From JSC-12 sp033764965 (GTDB taxonomy: Bacteria; Cyanobacteriota; Cyanobacteriia; Leptolyngbyales; Leptolyngbyaceae): a DNA stretch of 64,000 nt. Shown here piece after piece: positions 35,814 to 46,200 of this stretch (positions are counted from its first letter, which is position 1; the number at the start of each line of letters is the position of its first letter). Made by a program: the position numbers and the translations under genes. A model generated the notes under the pieces. That model ran no database searches and was not told the DNA's origin. It worked only from the letters and a program-made list of their open reading frames with translations. The DNA lies in the NCBI GenBank assembly GCA_033764965.1, contig JANRIN010000289.1, forward strand, positions 109,018-173,017. The letters run 5' to 3'.

Positions 35814-36324
35814 GTGGGTGAGTGGACACTGGTACTTTAATTCGTGCGCCAGTGAGAGCCGCGTAACAAGAGCAACTCCACATTGAAATCGGATGATGAT
35901 AGAGTCCCAAGCGTCATCGCTGGAGTCATTTGTGGGTCAATAAATTTATTTAATTCTGCCATATTGTGACAAAGTTGCTGTTACACCCCACGTCCATACC
36001 TCTATCACACCCTCTGCCACACCCCACCGATCAATCAGTTTCATATCTACAAACTACTTGAATTTATGACAGTAAATAACCATCTAAGTAGCCAAGGCTT
36101 AAAAAGCTCAAGTATTTAATGGCTTATGAATGAGCTAACTTCGAGGGAAATTGGAATCCTTATACAGAACGAACATTTGATTGAACTCAGCATCTATCTA
36201 AGGTAAAGCATATTGGAGCAGGCTTGGGATGATTGAAGATTCACTCTTCTGGTAGAGGAGGCTATTAAAGCAGTTGGTTAGTATACAAACATACAGTTTA
36301 GTAAAACATAAAAAAGGATTCACT
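35814..36324. other. Intergenic region, no gene seen
   Basis: About 510 bases. A C/A-rich part with CACACCC runs (35985-36040) is followed by an AT-rich part leading to the CsbD gene. No ORF of coding character, tRNA or terminator-like hairpin was recognised. Confidence 0.35.
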
Positions 36325-36507
36325 ATGAGCGCAGAAGATAGAGCTAAAGCGACAGCAAAAAATGTAGAAGGTAAGGTTCAGGAATTCGTTGGTGATGTTA
36401 CTGGAAACCCTGATGACAAGGCAGAAGGAAAAGCCAAGCAAGTTGAGGCAAACGTTCGTCACTCTGTTGAAAATGTCAAAGATGATGTAAAGCGTGCCAT
36501 TGACTAA
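36325..36507 (+). CDS. CsbD-family stress-response protein
   Basis: 60 residues: MSAEDRAKATAKNVEGKVQ, then EFVGDVTGNPDDKAEGKAKQ and a charged tail. The pattern of repeated KxEGKxxExxGxxTG/D motifs is that of CsbD, a small hydrophilic general-stress protein of unknown mechanism. AAAAAGGA precedes ATG 36325 by 6 bases; upstream in-frame codons are not needed. Ends with its own palindromic terminator. Confidence 0.9.
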   Translation: MSAEDRAKATAKNVEGKVQEFVGDVTGNPDDKAEGKAKQVEANVRHSVENVKDDVKRAID

Positions 36508-36548
36508 TCAGGCTTAGAAAGTTCTCAAGTTTGGTGCAAACAGGGAGT

Positions 36549-36577
36549 CTGGAATGAATTCATTCCAGGCTTTTCTT
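36549..36577 (+). terminator. Terminator of the CsbD gene
   Basis: A perfect 20-base palindrome CTGGAATGAATTCATTCCAG followed by GCTTTTCTT, 42 bases after the stop. Confidence 0.7.
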
Positions 36578-36582
36578 ATGAT

Positions 36583-36712
36583 TAAGGGCTTGCTTAAAAA
36601 AACAACCCCACACTTTCGGCTGGCTGTTCGCTCTTGGCTAATAGCTGTTAGCTAATAGCTGTTAGCTAACAGCCGATCGCAGTTATTTCTTAACGACTCC
36701 TAAGTATGGTGA
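36583..36712. repeat. 130-bp MITE-like repeat, copy 1
   Basis: Runs from TAAGGGCTTGCTTAAAAAAA to AACGACTCCTAAG and contains tandem GCTAATAGCTGTTA units. The ends are imperfect inverted repeats. A second copy lies at 61084-61306, there interrupted by a 120-bp insertion. Confidence 0.7.
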
Positions 36713-37162
36713 AGTAAAAGGTGAAGACTAATAATTACTCATTCACACGATGTGTGATTTTTAACTTGGAGTCAATCCGCAATGAGGGTGCCAAACGGCA
36801 ACGAATTATGCTCATCCAGGTCATTGAATCAAACTGCGATCGAATGAGCCAAGATCTTACGCGCCATGCGACTGGTTAAGTGCCAATAATTTAAATCCTT
36901 CTCAGATCTTGATTGACATAAGATTGCTGTAATGAGTTTCTATTCTCAGGGCTTTTTTCATGCCTTTCGATCGACTATTTATCAGTTGGATTTTATTGGG
37001 ATTCAAGAGGAGCGCTCGCTGCTCTGAATTGAGTCTGGCGTGTTAGAATCGATGGGTTAACGAGTGCCCTTTGTATGGGCGTTTGGGGAACCGAGCGATT
37101 GCTCCACTTCGCTTGTTTTCGGCTACGATAAATTGCTACCGTTTTCGGAGTTTTTTTAACCT
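36713..37162. other. gyrA upstream region
   Basis: 450 bases without an ORF. GTTAGAATCGATGGG near 37040 offers a TAGAAT -10-like hexamer and there is a TTGACATAAGAT near 36910. Neither pairs well with a partner box. Confidence 0.3.
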
Positions 37163-39880
37163 ATGACGTTCTCCCAGGAATCGCCTCAAGACCGGATTGT
37201 TCCCACAGATTTACGGAACGAAATGCAACGGTCTTACCTGGAATACGCCATGAGCGTGATTGTGGGACGGGCGCTACCCGATGCCCGCGATGGCTTGAAG
37301 CCCGTTCACCGTCGCATTCTCTATGCTATGCACGAACTGGGTTTGACTCCCGATCGCCCCTTTAGAAAGTGTGCTCGTGTGGTCGGGGAAGTGTTGGGTA
37401 AATACCACCCCCACGGCGACACTGCAGTTTACGATGCCCTGGTGCGGATGGCGCAGGATTTTTCCATGCGATCGCCCCTGATCGACGGTCACGGCAACTT
37501 TGGTTCGGTGGATAACGATCCCCCGGCGGCAATGCGATACACAGAGTCGCGCTTGCGTCCGTTGACAACCAATGCGATGTTGCAGGACATTGAAGCGGAA
37601 ACGGTGGATTTTGCTGATAACTTCGATGGGTCGCAGCAAGAACCGCTTGTTCTCCCTGCCCGCTTTCCCCAATTGCTGCTAAACGGCTCCTCTGGAATTG
37701 CCGTGGGGATGGCGACCAACATTCCCCCTCATAACTTGGGTGAGTTGATTGATGGATTAATTGCTCTGATTCATAATCCCACCCTGACGGATCTGGAGTT
37801 AATGCAGTATATTCCGGGTCCTGACTTTCCTACAGGTGCCCAAATTCTGGGTATTTCGGCGATTCGGGAAGCTTACACAACTGGACGTGGCTCGATCATC
37901 ATGCGAGGCGTTGCCAACATTGAGACGTTGGAGCAACGAGGACGACCCGATCGAGAAGCCATTATCGTCACCGAGTTGCCTTTTCAGACGAACAAAGCCG
38001 CACTGATTGAGCGGATCGCTGAAATGGTGAACGAGCGGCGCTTAGAAGGCATTTCGGACATTCGAGATGAGAGCGATCGCGACGGGATGCGGATCGTGAT
38101 TGAACTCAAGCGCGATGCCTATCCCCGTGTGGTGCTGAACAATCTCTATAAGCAAACGCCACTCCAGGCAAATTTTGGCGCGAATATGCTGGCGCTGGTC
38201 AATGGAGAACCCCAACTGTTGACCCTCAACCAGTTTCTCCACGTCTTCCTGGATTTTCGGGTTGAAACCATTACCCGTCGCACCCAGTATCGGTTACGCA
38301 AAGCGGAAGAACGGGATCACATCCTGCAAGGTTTGTTGATTGCCCTGGCAAACCTAGATGCAATTATCGAACTGATCCGCCATGCCGCCGATGCTCCCAC
38401 TGCCCGCCAGCAGTTAATTGATCAATATGGACTATCGGATGCTCAGGCAGATGCAATTTTGCAAATGCAGCTACGTCGTTTAACGGCTTTAGAAGCGGAG
38501 AAGATCCACCAGGAACACGAAGAATTGCAACGCCAAATTGCCGATTTGCAAGATATTTTGGCACGGCGGGAACGAATTCTCGAAATTATTGAAACGGAAT
38601 TGGGGGAAGTCAAAGCTGCCTATGCCACACCCCGGCGCACCGTTATTGAGCAGTCGGAAGACGAAATTGCCGAAGCGGATCTGATCGCCAACGAGCGTGC
38701 CATCATTCTGGTGACAGAGCAGGGTTACATCAAGCGAATGCCAGTGAACACCTTTGAGTCGCAAAACCGCGCAACCAGGGGTAAAGCGGGCACTCGCATG
38801 AAGGAAGATGATGCCGTAGAGCACTTCCTTGCCTGCCGGGATCATGACAGTGTATTGCTATTTAGCGATCGCGGTGTGGTGTATTGCGTGCGGTCTTATC
38901 AGATTCCAATGGGTTCCCGCACTTCGCGGGGCACTCCGATTGTGCAACTGTTGCCCATTCCTGTAGTCGAAAAAATTACCTCGATCGTTTCGGTGTCAGA
39001 GTTCACGGAAGATGAGTACCTGGTGATGCTCACCTCCAAGGGCTACATCAAAAAAACTGCCCTATCAGCATTTAGTAACATTCGCACCAATGGCTTGATT
39101 GCCATTTCCCTGGAAGAAGGGGATCAATTGCGCTGGGTGCGGCGGACTCGGGCTGAAGACACCATCATCATTGGCTCGACTCAGGGTAAATCGATTCACT
39201 TTCGCGCCAGTCATGAGCAATTGCGCCCCCTGGGACGGGCAACCCGTGGCGTTCGGGCGATGAACCTGCGGAAAGGCGATAGTCTGGTGGGGTTGGATAT
39301 CCTGCCCAGTGATGTCGTGGCAAACTTGGGTGCAGCGTTAGAAAGCGACTCCGGCGAAGAAGATACCACCATCACTGAAACGACAACCACTGAGGCGATC
39401 GCCACTGAACCCATTGCGGCTGAGGATACGCCCGAACCCACCAATGGCTCTACGGGTCCCTGGATTTTGATCGTAACCGCAGGGGGCTATGGCAAACGAG
39501 TTCCGATGTCTCAGTTCCGGTTGCAAAATCGGGCTGGCATGGGGATTGTGGCAACGAAGTTTCGCAAAGCAGGCGATCGGATGTCTGCTCTGCGGATCGT
39601 GAATGAAGGCGATGAGTTGATGATGATCACCAATCGCGGCATCATCATTCGCCAAGCCGTGAATGCAATTTCCTGCCAATCTCGCGCGGCTTCGGGAGTG
39701 CGCCTGCAACGCCTGGATGAAGATGACGAAATCGTGGCAGCAACCGTTATTCCTGTTTCTAATGAAGAAGAAACAGCTTCAGAGAGTGAAATCTCAGAAG
39801 TATCTGAGGTTACAGCGGCGATTGAAGCGGTTGAAGCATCCGAGATGCCCGAAATATCTGATGAACTAGAGGAAGAGTAA
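37163..39880 (+). CDS. gyrA: DNA gyrase subunit A
   Basis: 905 residues. DNA breakage-reunion subunit of gyrase. N-terminal signature MQRSYLEYAMSVIVGRALPDARDGLKPVHRRILY, quinolone-pocket helix GKYHPHGDTAVYDALVRMAQ (Thr in the position of E. coli Ser83, Asp87 kept), and catalytic Tyr in AAMRYTESRL. The C-terminal pinwheel repeats start near residue 520 (ANERAIILVTEQGYIKRMP) and include QNRATRGKAGTRMK in the GyrA-box position. A low-complexity acidic/Thr insert (EEDTTITETTTTEAIATEP) splits two blades, and a Glu-rich tail ends the protein. No gyrB nearby, as usual in cyanobacteria. Confidence 0.96.
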   Translation: MTFSQESPQDRIVPTDLRNEMQRSYLEYAMSVIVGRALPDARDGLKPVHRRILYAMHELGLTPDRPFRKCARVVGEVLGKYHPHGDTAVYDALVRMAQDFSMRSPLIDGHGNFGSVDNDPPAAMRYTESRLRPLTTNAMLQDIEAETVDFADNFDGSQQEPLVLPARFPQLLLNGSSGIAVGMATNIPPHNLGELIDGLIALIHNPTLTDLELMQYIPGPDFPTGAQILGISAIREAYTTGRGSIIMRGVANIETLEQRGRPDREAIIVTELPFQTNKAALIERIAEMVNERRLEGISDIRDESDRDGMRIVIELKRDAYPRVVLNNLYKQTPLQANFGANMLALVNGEPQLLTLNQFLHVFLDFRVETITRRTQYRLRKAEERDHILQGLLIALANLDAIIELIRHAADAPTARQQLIDQYGLSDAQADAILQMQLRRLTALEAEKIHQEHEELQRQIADLQDILARRERILEIIETELGEVKAAYATPRRTVIEQSEDEIAEADLIANERAIILVTEQGYIKRMPVNTFESQNRATRGKAGTRMKEDDAVEHFLACRDHDSVLLFSDRGVVYCVRSYQIPMGSRTSRGTPIVQLLPIPVVEKITSIVSVSEFTEDEYLVMLTSKGYIKKTALSAFSNIRTNGLIAISLEEGDQLRWVRRTRAEDTIIIGSTQGKSIHFRASHEQLRPLGRATRGVRAMNLRKGDSLVGLDILPSDVVANLGAALESDSGEEDTTITETTTTEAIATEPIAAEDTPEPTNGSTGPWILIVTAGGYGKRVPMSQFRLQNRAGMGIVATKFRKAGDRMSALRIVNEGDELMMITNRGIIIRQAVNAISCQSRAASGVRLQRLDEDDEIVAATVIPVSNEEETASESEISEVSEVTAAIEAVEASEMPEISDELEEE

Positions 39881-39929
39881 GGCGGCTTGACTTAAGGATA
39901 TTAGCCATAGGATAACAACTATCCTTCCT

Positions 39930-39957
39930 GTAAGGGCGTTTCATGAAGCGCCCTTAC
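39930..39957. repeat. Palindrome GTAAGGGCGTTTCATGAAGCGCCCTTAC
   Basis: A perfect 11-bp stem 50 bases after gyrA. It lacks a T tract, so it is a REP-like hairpin that may stabilise or partly terminate the gyrA mRNA. Confidence 0.6.
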
Positions 39958-40048
39958 TTCATGGCTGTACAACGTTTAAGCTAACTAGACAGTAGCAACC
40001 CTCGCAGATCAATAGTTCGCATATGCTCCTTTCCAGCTCAGCACAATG

Positions 40049-40723
40049 TTACGTAGCATCACTGCTGGTTTTATTCGTCTCTTCTAAAAAGTTTGCTACT
40101 TCTGCTATGACCCACTCTGCTTCTACTTGGCTTACTGCCCGACCAACTCGATAAGTTCTCTGTCTAGTGATTAAAGAACATAATACTCGCGGTTCGCTTT
40201 CCTCATGGAGAACTTTTCTCCAAGGACGGAAATTTACCTGGTGGACATCAACGGTTCTAACTCTAAAGCAATAGCCAAACAAATGGATTTTTCGATGTAA
40301 CCGAGAAGTTTGTAATGTTAGTTCTAACCGAGCTGAACCGTTGAGGGCATAAGCAAAGTTAGCCAGGTAGCATACAAAAAAGGCACTCACAGCAAATGTA
40401 AACCAAGTTCCTAAGAGAGCCGGTTCAAGAATAATCTTCTGAAGCGTTGTAAGCGGTATAAGATACACCACAAACAACAGCATGACCCCAGTAAAGGACT
40501 CTCCAAAGATACCTTCTTCATCCCGTTCTATAGACTTTTTGTTTGCGATTTTCCAAAGCTGCTTGAAGTAAGGATAACTAGGGATATTGATAACTAATTG
40601 GCTTTCTGTTCTGTGGTACGAAATTTGACTACCTGCTACTCCGATAGTTTGCATACTGTCACAATGAATTTGCAGTGCACGACAACGACAAGATAACTTG
40701 AATCTAGTCTGCCCAATCCTCAT
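40049..40723 (-). CDS. Hypothetical two-helix membrane protein
   Basis: 224 residues. Two adjacent transmembrane helices (GESFTGVMLLFVVYLIPLTTLQ and GTWFTFAVSAFFVCYLANFAYAL) separate a basic, Cys-containing N-terminal domain from a C-terminal domain of about 85 residues (RLELTLQTSRLHRKIHLFGYCFRVRTVDVHQVNF...). The latter resembles a bacterial PH-like sheet by pattern only. An internal Met (MQTIGVAGS) could be the true start. No family recognised. Confidence 0.55.
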   Translation of the reverse strand: MRIGQTRFKLSCRCRALQIHCDSMQTIGVAGSQISYHRTESQLVINIPSYPYFKQLWKIANKKSIERDEEGIFGESFTGVMLLFVVYLIPLTTLQKIILEPALLGTWFTFAVSAFFVCYLANFAYALNGSARLELTLQTSRLHRKIHLFGYCFRVRTVDVHQVNFRPWRKVLHEESEPRVLCSLITRQRTYRVGRAVSQVEAEWVIAEVANFLEETNKTSSDAT

Positions 40724-40800
40724 TCATCTAGCACAATCGCACTAATTACCTAGTACTAATTCAACCTTAAACACTAATAGTTGAGGCTTCAGCGCAATCT

Positions 40801-41415
40801 CTAAAGGTCGAGCTGCATAACTTCTGAACGATCGCCCTCTGAAACTCGCTCTGGAAAATCTACATCCTCGTAGAGTTCTGCGATCGAGCACTCAAACCCA
40901 AGGCTGGTGAGATAGACGGTATCTCCTGGGTGGTAGGACTGCAACACCCAAAGCCCTTCTGCATTGCGGCGAAAACATTCCACCCGTTGCCGCTTCTGGT
41001 TGATCAGCACGTATTCCTGCAAACTCTCTAGATGTTGGTAGTCCGCAAACTTGTCTCCCCGGTCAAATGCCTCAGTTGAAGCAGACAACACTTCCACAAT
41101 CAGGCAGGGATAACGCTTGAAAGATGGGGATTCCCGATCGCGCGGATCACAGGTCACTAAGACATCGGGATAATAGTAGATGTTTAATTCCTCGATACGC
41201 GCCTTCATGTCGGCAATGAAGACACGGCAATCCTTACCCCGCACATGGTTGCGCAATAGAGCAAACAGGTTTCCAGCGATCGTGACATGGGCATCCTCTG
41301 CCCCTGCCATTGCGTAAACTTCGCCATTGATATACTCATGCTTTTCGACCCTACTTTCCTCTGCTAACAGATAATTCTCTGGCGTAAGATAAGTGGTTTG
41401 CGGATGAGCAATCAT
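40801..41415 (-). CDS. Uma2-family (DUF820) putative restriction-like endonuclease
   Basis: 204 residues. Typical of the large cyanobacterial Uma2 family: YLLAEESRVEKHEYINGEVYAMAGA, then YPDVLVTCDPRD and CLIVEVLSASTEAFDRGDKFADYQHLESLQEYVLIN. The D...E-x-L core is of the PD-(D/E)XK nuclease fold. Actual function is not settled; many copies occur per genome. It stands alone, with no partner gene. Confidence 0.92.
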   Translation of the reverse strand: MIAHPQTTYLTPENYLLAEESRVEKHEYINGEVYAMAGAEDAHVTIAGNLFALLRNHVRGKDCRVFIADMKARIEELNIYYYPDVLVTCDPRDRESPSFKRYPCLIVEVLSASTEAFDRGDKFADYQHLESLQEYVLINQKRQRVECFRRNAEGLWVLQSYHPGDTVYLTSLGFECSIAELYEDVDFPERVSEGDRSEVMQLDL

Positions 41416-41580
41416 GGCGAAAGGAGAGAAGTTCTAGAACACCTCGATTATAAAACTGTAGCCATCCCCCTATCCCCCATGCTCCATTTCTAAAGTTGTT
41501 TTTCTATATCAATTGGGAAAGAGCCAGAGAGGGCACTGACGGCGTAGACTCGAAAGGAATGCTTAACCAATGTGCCAATC

Positions 41581-42723
41581 ATGACTGAAACCATTTCCAT
41601 TCGCGATCGCCAACGCTTACAACTCGCACCCCTATCCGTACCCAATCGTTTGTTACTGGGACCCGGACCCTCTAACGCTCATCCCACAGTATTGCAAGCA
41701 ATGAGTACGCCTCCCTTGGGGCACCTCGATCCGGTGTTTTTGGGCATGATGGACGAGATTCAATCCCTGTTGCGCTACGTTTGGCAGACGGATAATGCCA
41801 TGACGATCGCCGTTAGCGGCACCGGATCGGCAGCAATGGAAGCCACGATCGCCAATGGGGTTGAACCTGGCGATGTGGTGCTGGTGGGTGTGATGGGCTA
41901 CTTTGGCAATCGCTTAGTAGATATGGCAGGACGTTATGGTGCGGATGTGCGAACGATTTCCAAGCCCTGGGGACAGGTCTTTTCGTTGGCAGAACTGCGG
42001 ACAGCTTTGGCACAGCACCGTCCTCGGATTCTGGCGCTGGTTCATGCCGAAACGTCAACCGGAGCCAGACAGCCATTGGACGGGGTGGGGGATTTGTGCC
42101 GAGAATTTGATTGTTTGCTGTTGCTAGACACCGTAACCAGCCTGGGTGGAGTGCCGATTTTCCTCGACGAGTGGGGCGTGGATCTGGCGTATAGCTGTAG
42201 CCAGAAAGGGCTGGGGTGTTCTCCCGGTGCGTCGCCCTTCACGATGAGCGATCGTGCCATGCAGAAGTTACAAAACCGCCAAACCAAAGTTGCGAACTGG
42301 TATCTGGATGCAAACCTGTTAGGCAAGTATTGGGGCAGCGATCGAGTTTATCACCACACCGCACCGATCAATCTGTACTACGGTTTGCGGGAAGCGTTGC
42401 GGCTGATTGCGGACGAAGGTTTAGCGGCGTGCTGGCAACGACACCAGAAAAATGTGGAGCTACTCTGGCAGGGTTTAGAAGACCTAGGACTGTCGATGCA
42501 CGTCGATCGCGAGTTTCGCTTACCCACACTCACCACAGTGCGAGTTCCCGATGGCAAAGATGCCAAAGCGATCGCCCGCACTTTGCTGCTGGAACACAAC
42601 ATTGAAGTGGGTGGTGGCTTGGGCGAATTGGCTGGCAAAGTTTGGCGCGTCGGCTTGATGGGCTACAACAGTCGCCCAGAAAGTGTGGAGAAACTGCTAT
42701 CTGCCTTACGACAAGTGCTTTAG
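41581..42723 (+). CDS. Class V alanine/serine-glyoxylate aminotransferase
   Basis: 380 residues from ATG 41581; an in-frame GTG lies 9 bases upstream. A PLP-dependent transaminase of the AGXT/SGAT type, probably photorespiratory: it converts glyoxylate to glycine with Ala or Ser as donor. Motifs: LLGPGPSNAHPTVLQAMSTPPLGHLDP, SGTGSAAMEA (PLP phosphate), LLLDTVTSLGGVPIFLDEWGVD (Asp), CSQKGLGCSPG (PLP-Lys), and the C-terminal LPTLTTVRVP...GGGLGELAGKVWRVGLMGY. Monocistronic by context. Confidence 0.92.
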   Translation: MTETISIRDRQRLQLAPLSVPNRLLLGPGPSNAHPTVLQAMSTPPLGHLDPVFLGMMDEIQSLLRYVWQTDNAMTIAVSGTGSAAMEATIANGVEPGDVVLVGVMGYFGNRLVDMAGRYGADVRTISKPWGQVFSLAELRTALAQHRPRILALVHAETSTGARQPLDGVGDLCREFDCLLLLDTVTSLGGVPIFLDEWGVDLAYSCSQKGLGCSPGASPFTMSDRAMQKLQNRQTKVANWYLDANLLGKYWGSDRVYHHTAPINLYYGLREALRLIADEGLAACWQRHQKNVELLWQGLEDLGLSMHVDREFRLPTLTTVRVPDGKDAKAIARTLLLEHNIEVGGGLGELAGKVWRVGLMGYNSRPESVEKLLSALRQVL

Positions 42724-42760
42724 TGCAATTACTCAAAGGGTTATCTTCAGTGGATCTTAT

Positions 42761-42791
42761 AGGGTGCGTTGCTGCCAAGCAAACGCACCCT
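42761..42791. repeat. AGGGTGCGTT palindrome
   Basis: AGGGTGCGTT and AACGCACCCT flank an 11-base loop, 40 bases after the aminotransferase stop. Common cyanobacterial interspersed hairpin; it could act as a weak terminator. Confidence 0.55.
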
Positions 42792-42869
42792 CAGCAGTCA
42801 TATTGGCTTGCCTCCAGAACAACGTTAATTGAGTGCTAAGGAACGAGAATTAAAATAAGATCGACTTTA

Positions 42870-42940
42870 GTAGGTTGGGTTGAGGTGACGAAACCCAACG
42901 TCTATAGGGGTTTTGGGTTTCATGCTTCAACCCAACCTAC
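42870..42940. repeat. GTAGGTTGGGTTGA inverted-repeat element
   Basis: The 14-base ends GTAGGTTGGGTTGA and TCAACCCAACCTAC are perfect inverse copies, with an inner CCCAAC/GTTTTGGG pair. A diverged copy lies at 56117-56194. Confidence 0.75.
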
Positions 42941-43001
42941 CCAGGTTATTTAATCCACGTTCCTAAGGGAGTTACGTAAAAATAAAGTACCGCCAAACTG
43001 G

Positions 43002-43052
43002 GTTTCGACTGCGCTCAACTCTCGATCATCGCGGGTTGAGCACAGTCGAAAC
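43002..43052. repeat. GTTTCGACTGCGCTCAAC inverted repeat
   Basis: 18-base arms GTTTCGACTGCGCTCAAC and GTTGAGCACAGTCGAAAC (one mismatch) around a 15-base loop. A third distinct palindrome family in the gap 42724-43176. Confidence 0.75.
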
Positions 43053-43176
43053 TCGTCGGTGGGTATGTGATTAAATTGCAAATCCCTTACCCCAGTTTGC
43101 GGATAAACACCTTGGGCGACGAATCGATGCACGTTTGAGAATTGCCAATCTGTTGGACGTTGACACAGTTTAGAAC

Positions 43177-43210
43177 AAAAAAAATCGGGACACTACAGAG
43201 TAATGTCCCG
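43177..43210 (-). terminator. Terminator of the phytase-fusion gene
   Basis: On the minus strand CGGGACATTA and TAGTGTCCCG form a stem (one mismatch) followed by ATTTTTTTT, 12 bases after the stop. Confidence 0.85.
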
Positions 43211-43221
43211 ACGTGATGGAG

Positions 43222-46200
43222 TTAGATCAGGGTGAAGTTGCTGCCAGAAAGGGTGCTGGACTGCACACCTGTAAGAATTGCCAGGGTCTCGTTGCCAGCC
43301 TGAATTAAGGTATCAACACCAGATTGCGTCAACGTCAGGCTGCCGAAGCTCAAGCCTCCAGTTAGCCCAACGCGATCGCCCTCTGCCAAGCTGAAATCAG
43401 TAATGGTGTCTGTTCCACCTCCAACCGCCAACACAAAGGTATCGGCTCCTGCACCACCAACCAGTTTGTTCTCACCGCTTGTGCCCGTTAACACATCATC
43501 AAAGGATGCAAGGGGCGAGGGATGACGCGGATCAAAGGAGGTTGGATCGATTTGCAGGGCAGTGGGGAAGACGTTGGCGATATTTTCCCAGGGCACAAAC
43601 TTAAAACTGCTGCTGATGTTTTCCAGTTCGCCGTCGTCTTCCTGCAACACAGCGGGATCATTGGCACCATCCTGGGTGACAAACAAGCCAAAGGGAAAGT
43701 TCGGACCCAGGGCTACATTGATCACATCGGCTCCATCGGACTCCTGCACACTGTCGATGCTGCCATTCGCGCCCACGCCAAATCGCCCTAAAAACTCGTT
43801 GGTGGTGCGAGAGTAGACGGCAAAAGTGTTATCACCCTGACTAGATGCCAGCAAGTAACCAGAGCCATTGGCACCGTAGTAGATGGTCAGCCCTTCCACA
43901 TCATCGGTGAGTTGGTTGCCGCCCAGTTCTTTCACCCTGTCGATTAGAATGCCGCTGTTGCTGCTGCCTGGCTCGGCACCGTATCTCCAGATGCCTACAT
44001 TTTCCTGACCGATGTAGAGAATGCCTGTTTCCTTATCCACCACCATGCCTTCCAGTTGTGGATCGGTGTCGGCGGGTGCGCCTGCGGGAATGGGAACCGT
44101 GAAGTTCCGAATCCGTTCTACTCCTACCGTGCCGTTGCCCGTATCAATGAGCTTCAGTTGCGCCACATCTCCAGTTTCTCGCCGCGTTACAAAAACATAA
44201 TCCTCCCCGGTCAGTGGACTACTGTAGGCAGCTAACCCATAAGCACTGCGACTGGAAGCGGAGTAAGGCGGCGCAAAGGGAGCAGCTTGAAATAGGGTCG
44301 TGGTCGCGGCGGTGACATCCGTGAGGTAATTGCCAGCGGTGCCATTGGGATCGATCTGGAAGATGACGACTTTATCGTTTTCTCGATCGCTGGCGATCGC
44401 CAGATCCACTGTTTTGCCGCACAACTCGAAGCCGTACAACACATCCACATTGTTGTAACGAATGTCATCCGGGGCGATGGTTTGAATCAACCCGCCCCCC
44501 AGGTCATACACCCGTAATCCGCCATCCTTGACGCTGGTGATGACAAAACTTTTGCTGGAGTCGTGGGGATGGACGTAGATCGCCGGATCGTCTCCATCTT
44601 CGCTCTGCTCCTCGTTGTCTAGCAGGGGCGGACGAGTTTCCACGGTGGGCGTGACCGTGGGTAAAAGGTCGGCACCCAGAGTGAGGATTTGGGTGAATTG
44701 AGTCGGGCTGAAGTTGTTGTCGCTGACCAGCACGATCGCTTGGCGACCATCCGGCAGTTTGGGACCAAAGGTGATGCCTTCGATGTTGTCGGTGCCCGTG
44801 GGCAAGTTGAGGTCATCCAGATTCAGCAAGAGCCGTTTTTGGGCAGGTTGGATGGCTGCCAGTTGAGCCGAACTCAAGCTTGCTAACGAGTCGTAGACGC
44901 TGATATCAGTGGCACCCTGCAAACTAACTTCGTAGATTTTGATCGTGTTGCCCGTGCCCGGAACACCCGTGGAGAACGATCGCTCGACAGCTAAGAGGGT
45001 GCCCCGATCGTCGATCGCCAGCAAATCCACCAAACCATTGGTGCTGAAGGCGGTTGCCGGATTGGGAGTCTGTGCCACCGGATCGACTTCGTAGAGGTAT
45101 TCTTTTTCGGGTTGTCCGCTGACCAGGTTGTACTGCAAAATTCGAGAGCGACTGACTCCAGTCAGGCTGGCAGCGGCTCCGTCCTGGAACAAGGCGTTTT
45201 CCGTAGCGGTATACAACGTTTTTTGGTTGGGCGAAAGCGTCAGGCTTTCAAATGCCAGGTTGTTACGAATGCCGCTGGTTTGAGTGTCGCCTGCGTCCGT
45301 GACGCCGTTGCCGTTGGTGTCCTGGAACTGGGGATTGAACTTGACGGGAACGGGCAGCGATCGGACAAAGGAGCCATCCAGGGCGTACTCATTTACAAAA
45401 GGATTGGTAACTCGTCCGGCAGTGGCGTTTGCCTCACCTTCCGAGGAGATGAAGACGGTGCCTTTGTTCGTTAAAGCAATGCCTTCCGGGTCGAGGCTAA
45501 GGCGAGGGTAGAGACTGCGATCGGCTTGCTGGAGGGGTGTGACATTGGTGAAGTTGACTGTCAGCGGATTGGTTCCCCCGTCGGCGGTGAAGGTGTAGAA
45601 GCGGGCGGGACCATTTTCGGCACGATCGTCGGAGATGGCGAAGTAGCGGTTATTGGCAGCATCGTAGGTCACGCCAGATAAGCCGCCCAGTTGAGTAGCT
45701 GTGCCGTTGGGAGTGCCCGCTGCCCCACTTGGCACAAAGCCGGTGGGAATCGTCACCTGTCCTTGAAAGGTTGGTTCTAGCACGGTTTGTCCCGTTGCCG
45801 TCGTCCCCACTGCCACATCGACGTAAACCAGACGGTGATCAGAACTGGGATAGCCACCAGGTAGGGTGGGGTCGAAAGTGCCCACCAGAGAAAAGGTGGG
45901 GTCGGTGTTGAGCGACCAGAAGATGCCAGAGTTGGCGATGTCCAGGTCGGTCGAGGGTAGGACGTAATCGGCTCGCAGGTTGCCGGGGGTCGTGTCAGCA
46001 AAATCGGCAGTGTCGAAGGCAGGATTGCTTTTGTGGGTGGTATTTGCGCCCCCTTGTAAAGCGGCTTGCTGGGTGCCACCGGGACTGGCGGGAATGCTGT
46101 TGGTGTTAATGTTGGGATTTTGCAACAGTTGGCGAATGGCGAAGTTGTAGCTATCCCCGTCGTTGGGGTCGGCATTCTGGTCGCCCATGATCACAAAGCT

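Noticed and set aside
42831..42839. GAGTGCTAA, the right half of a CIRCE operator
   Set aside because: The partner TTAGCACTC is absent 9 bases upstream and no chaperone gene follows.
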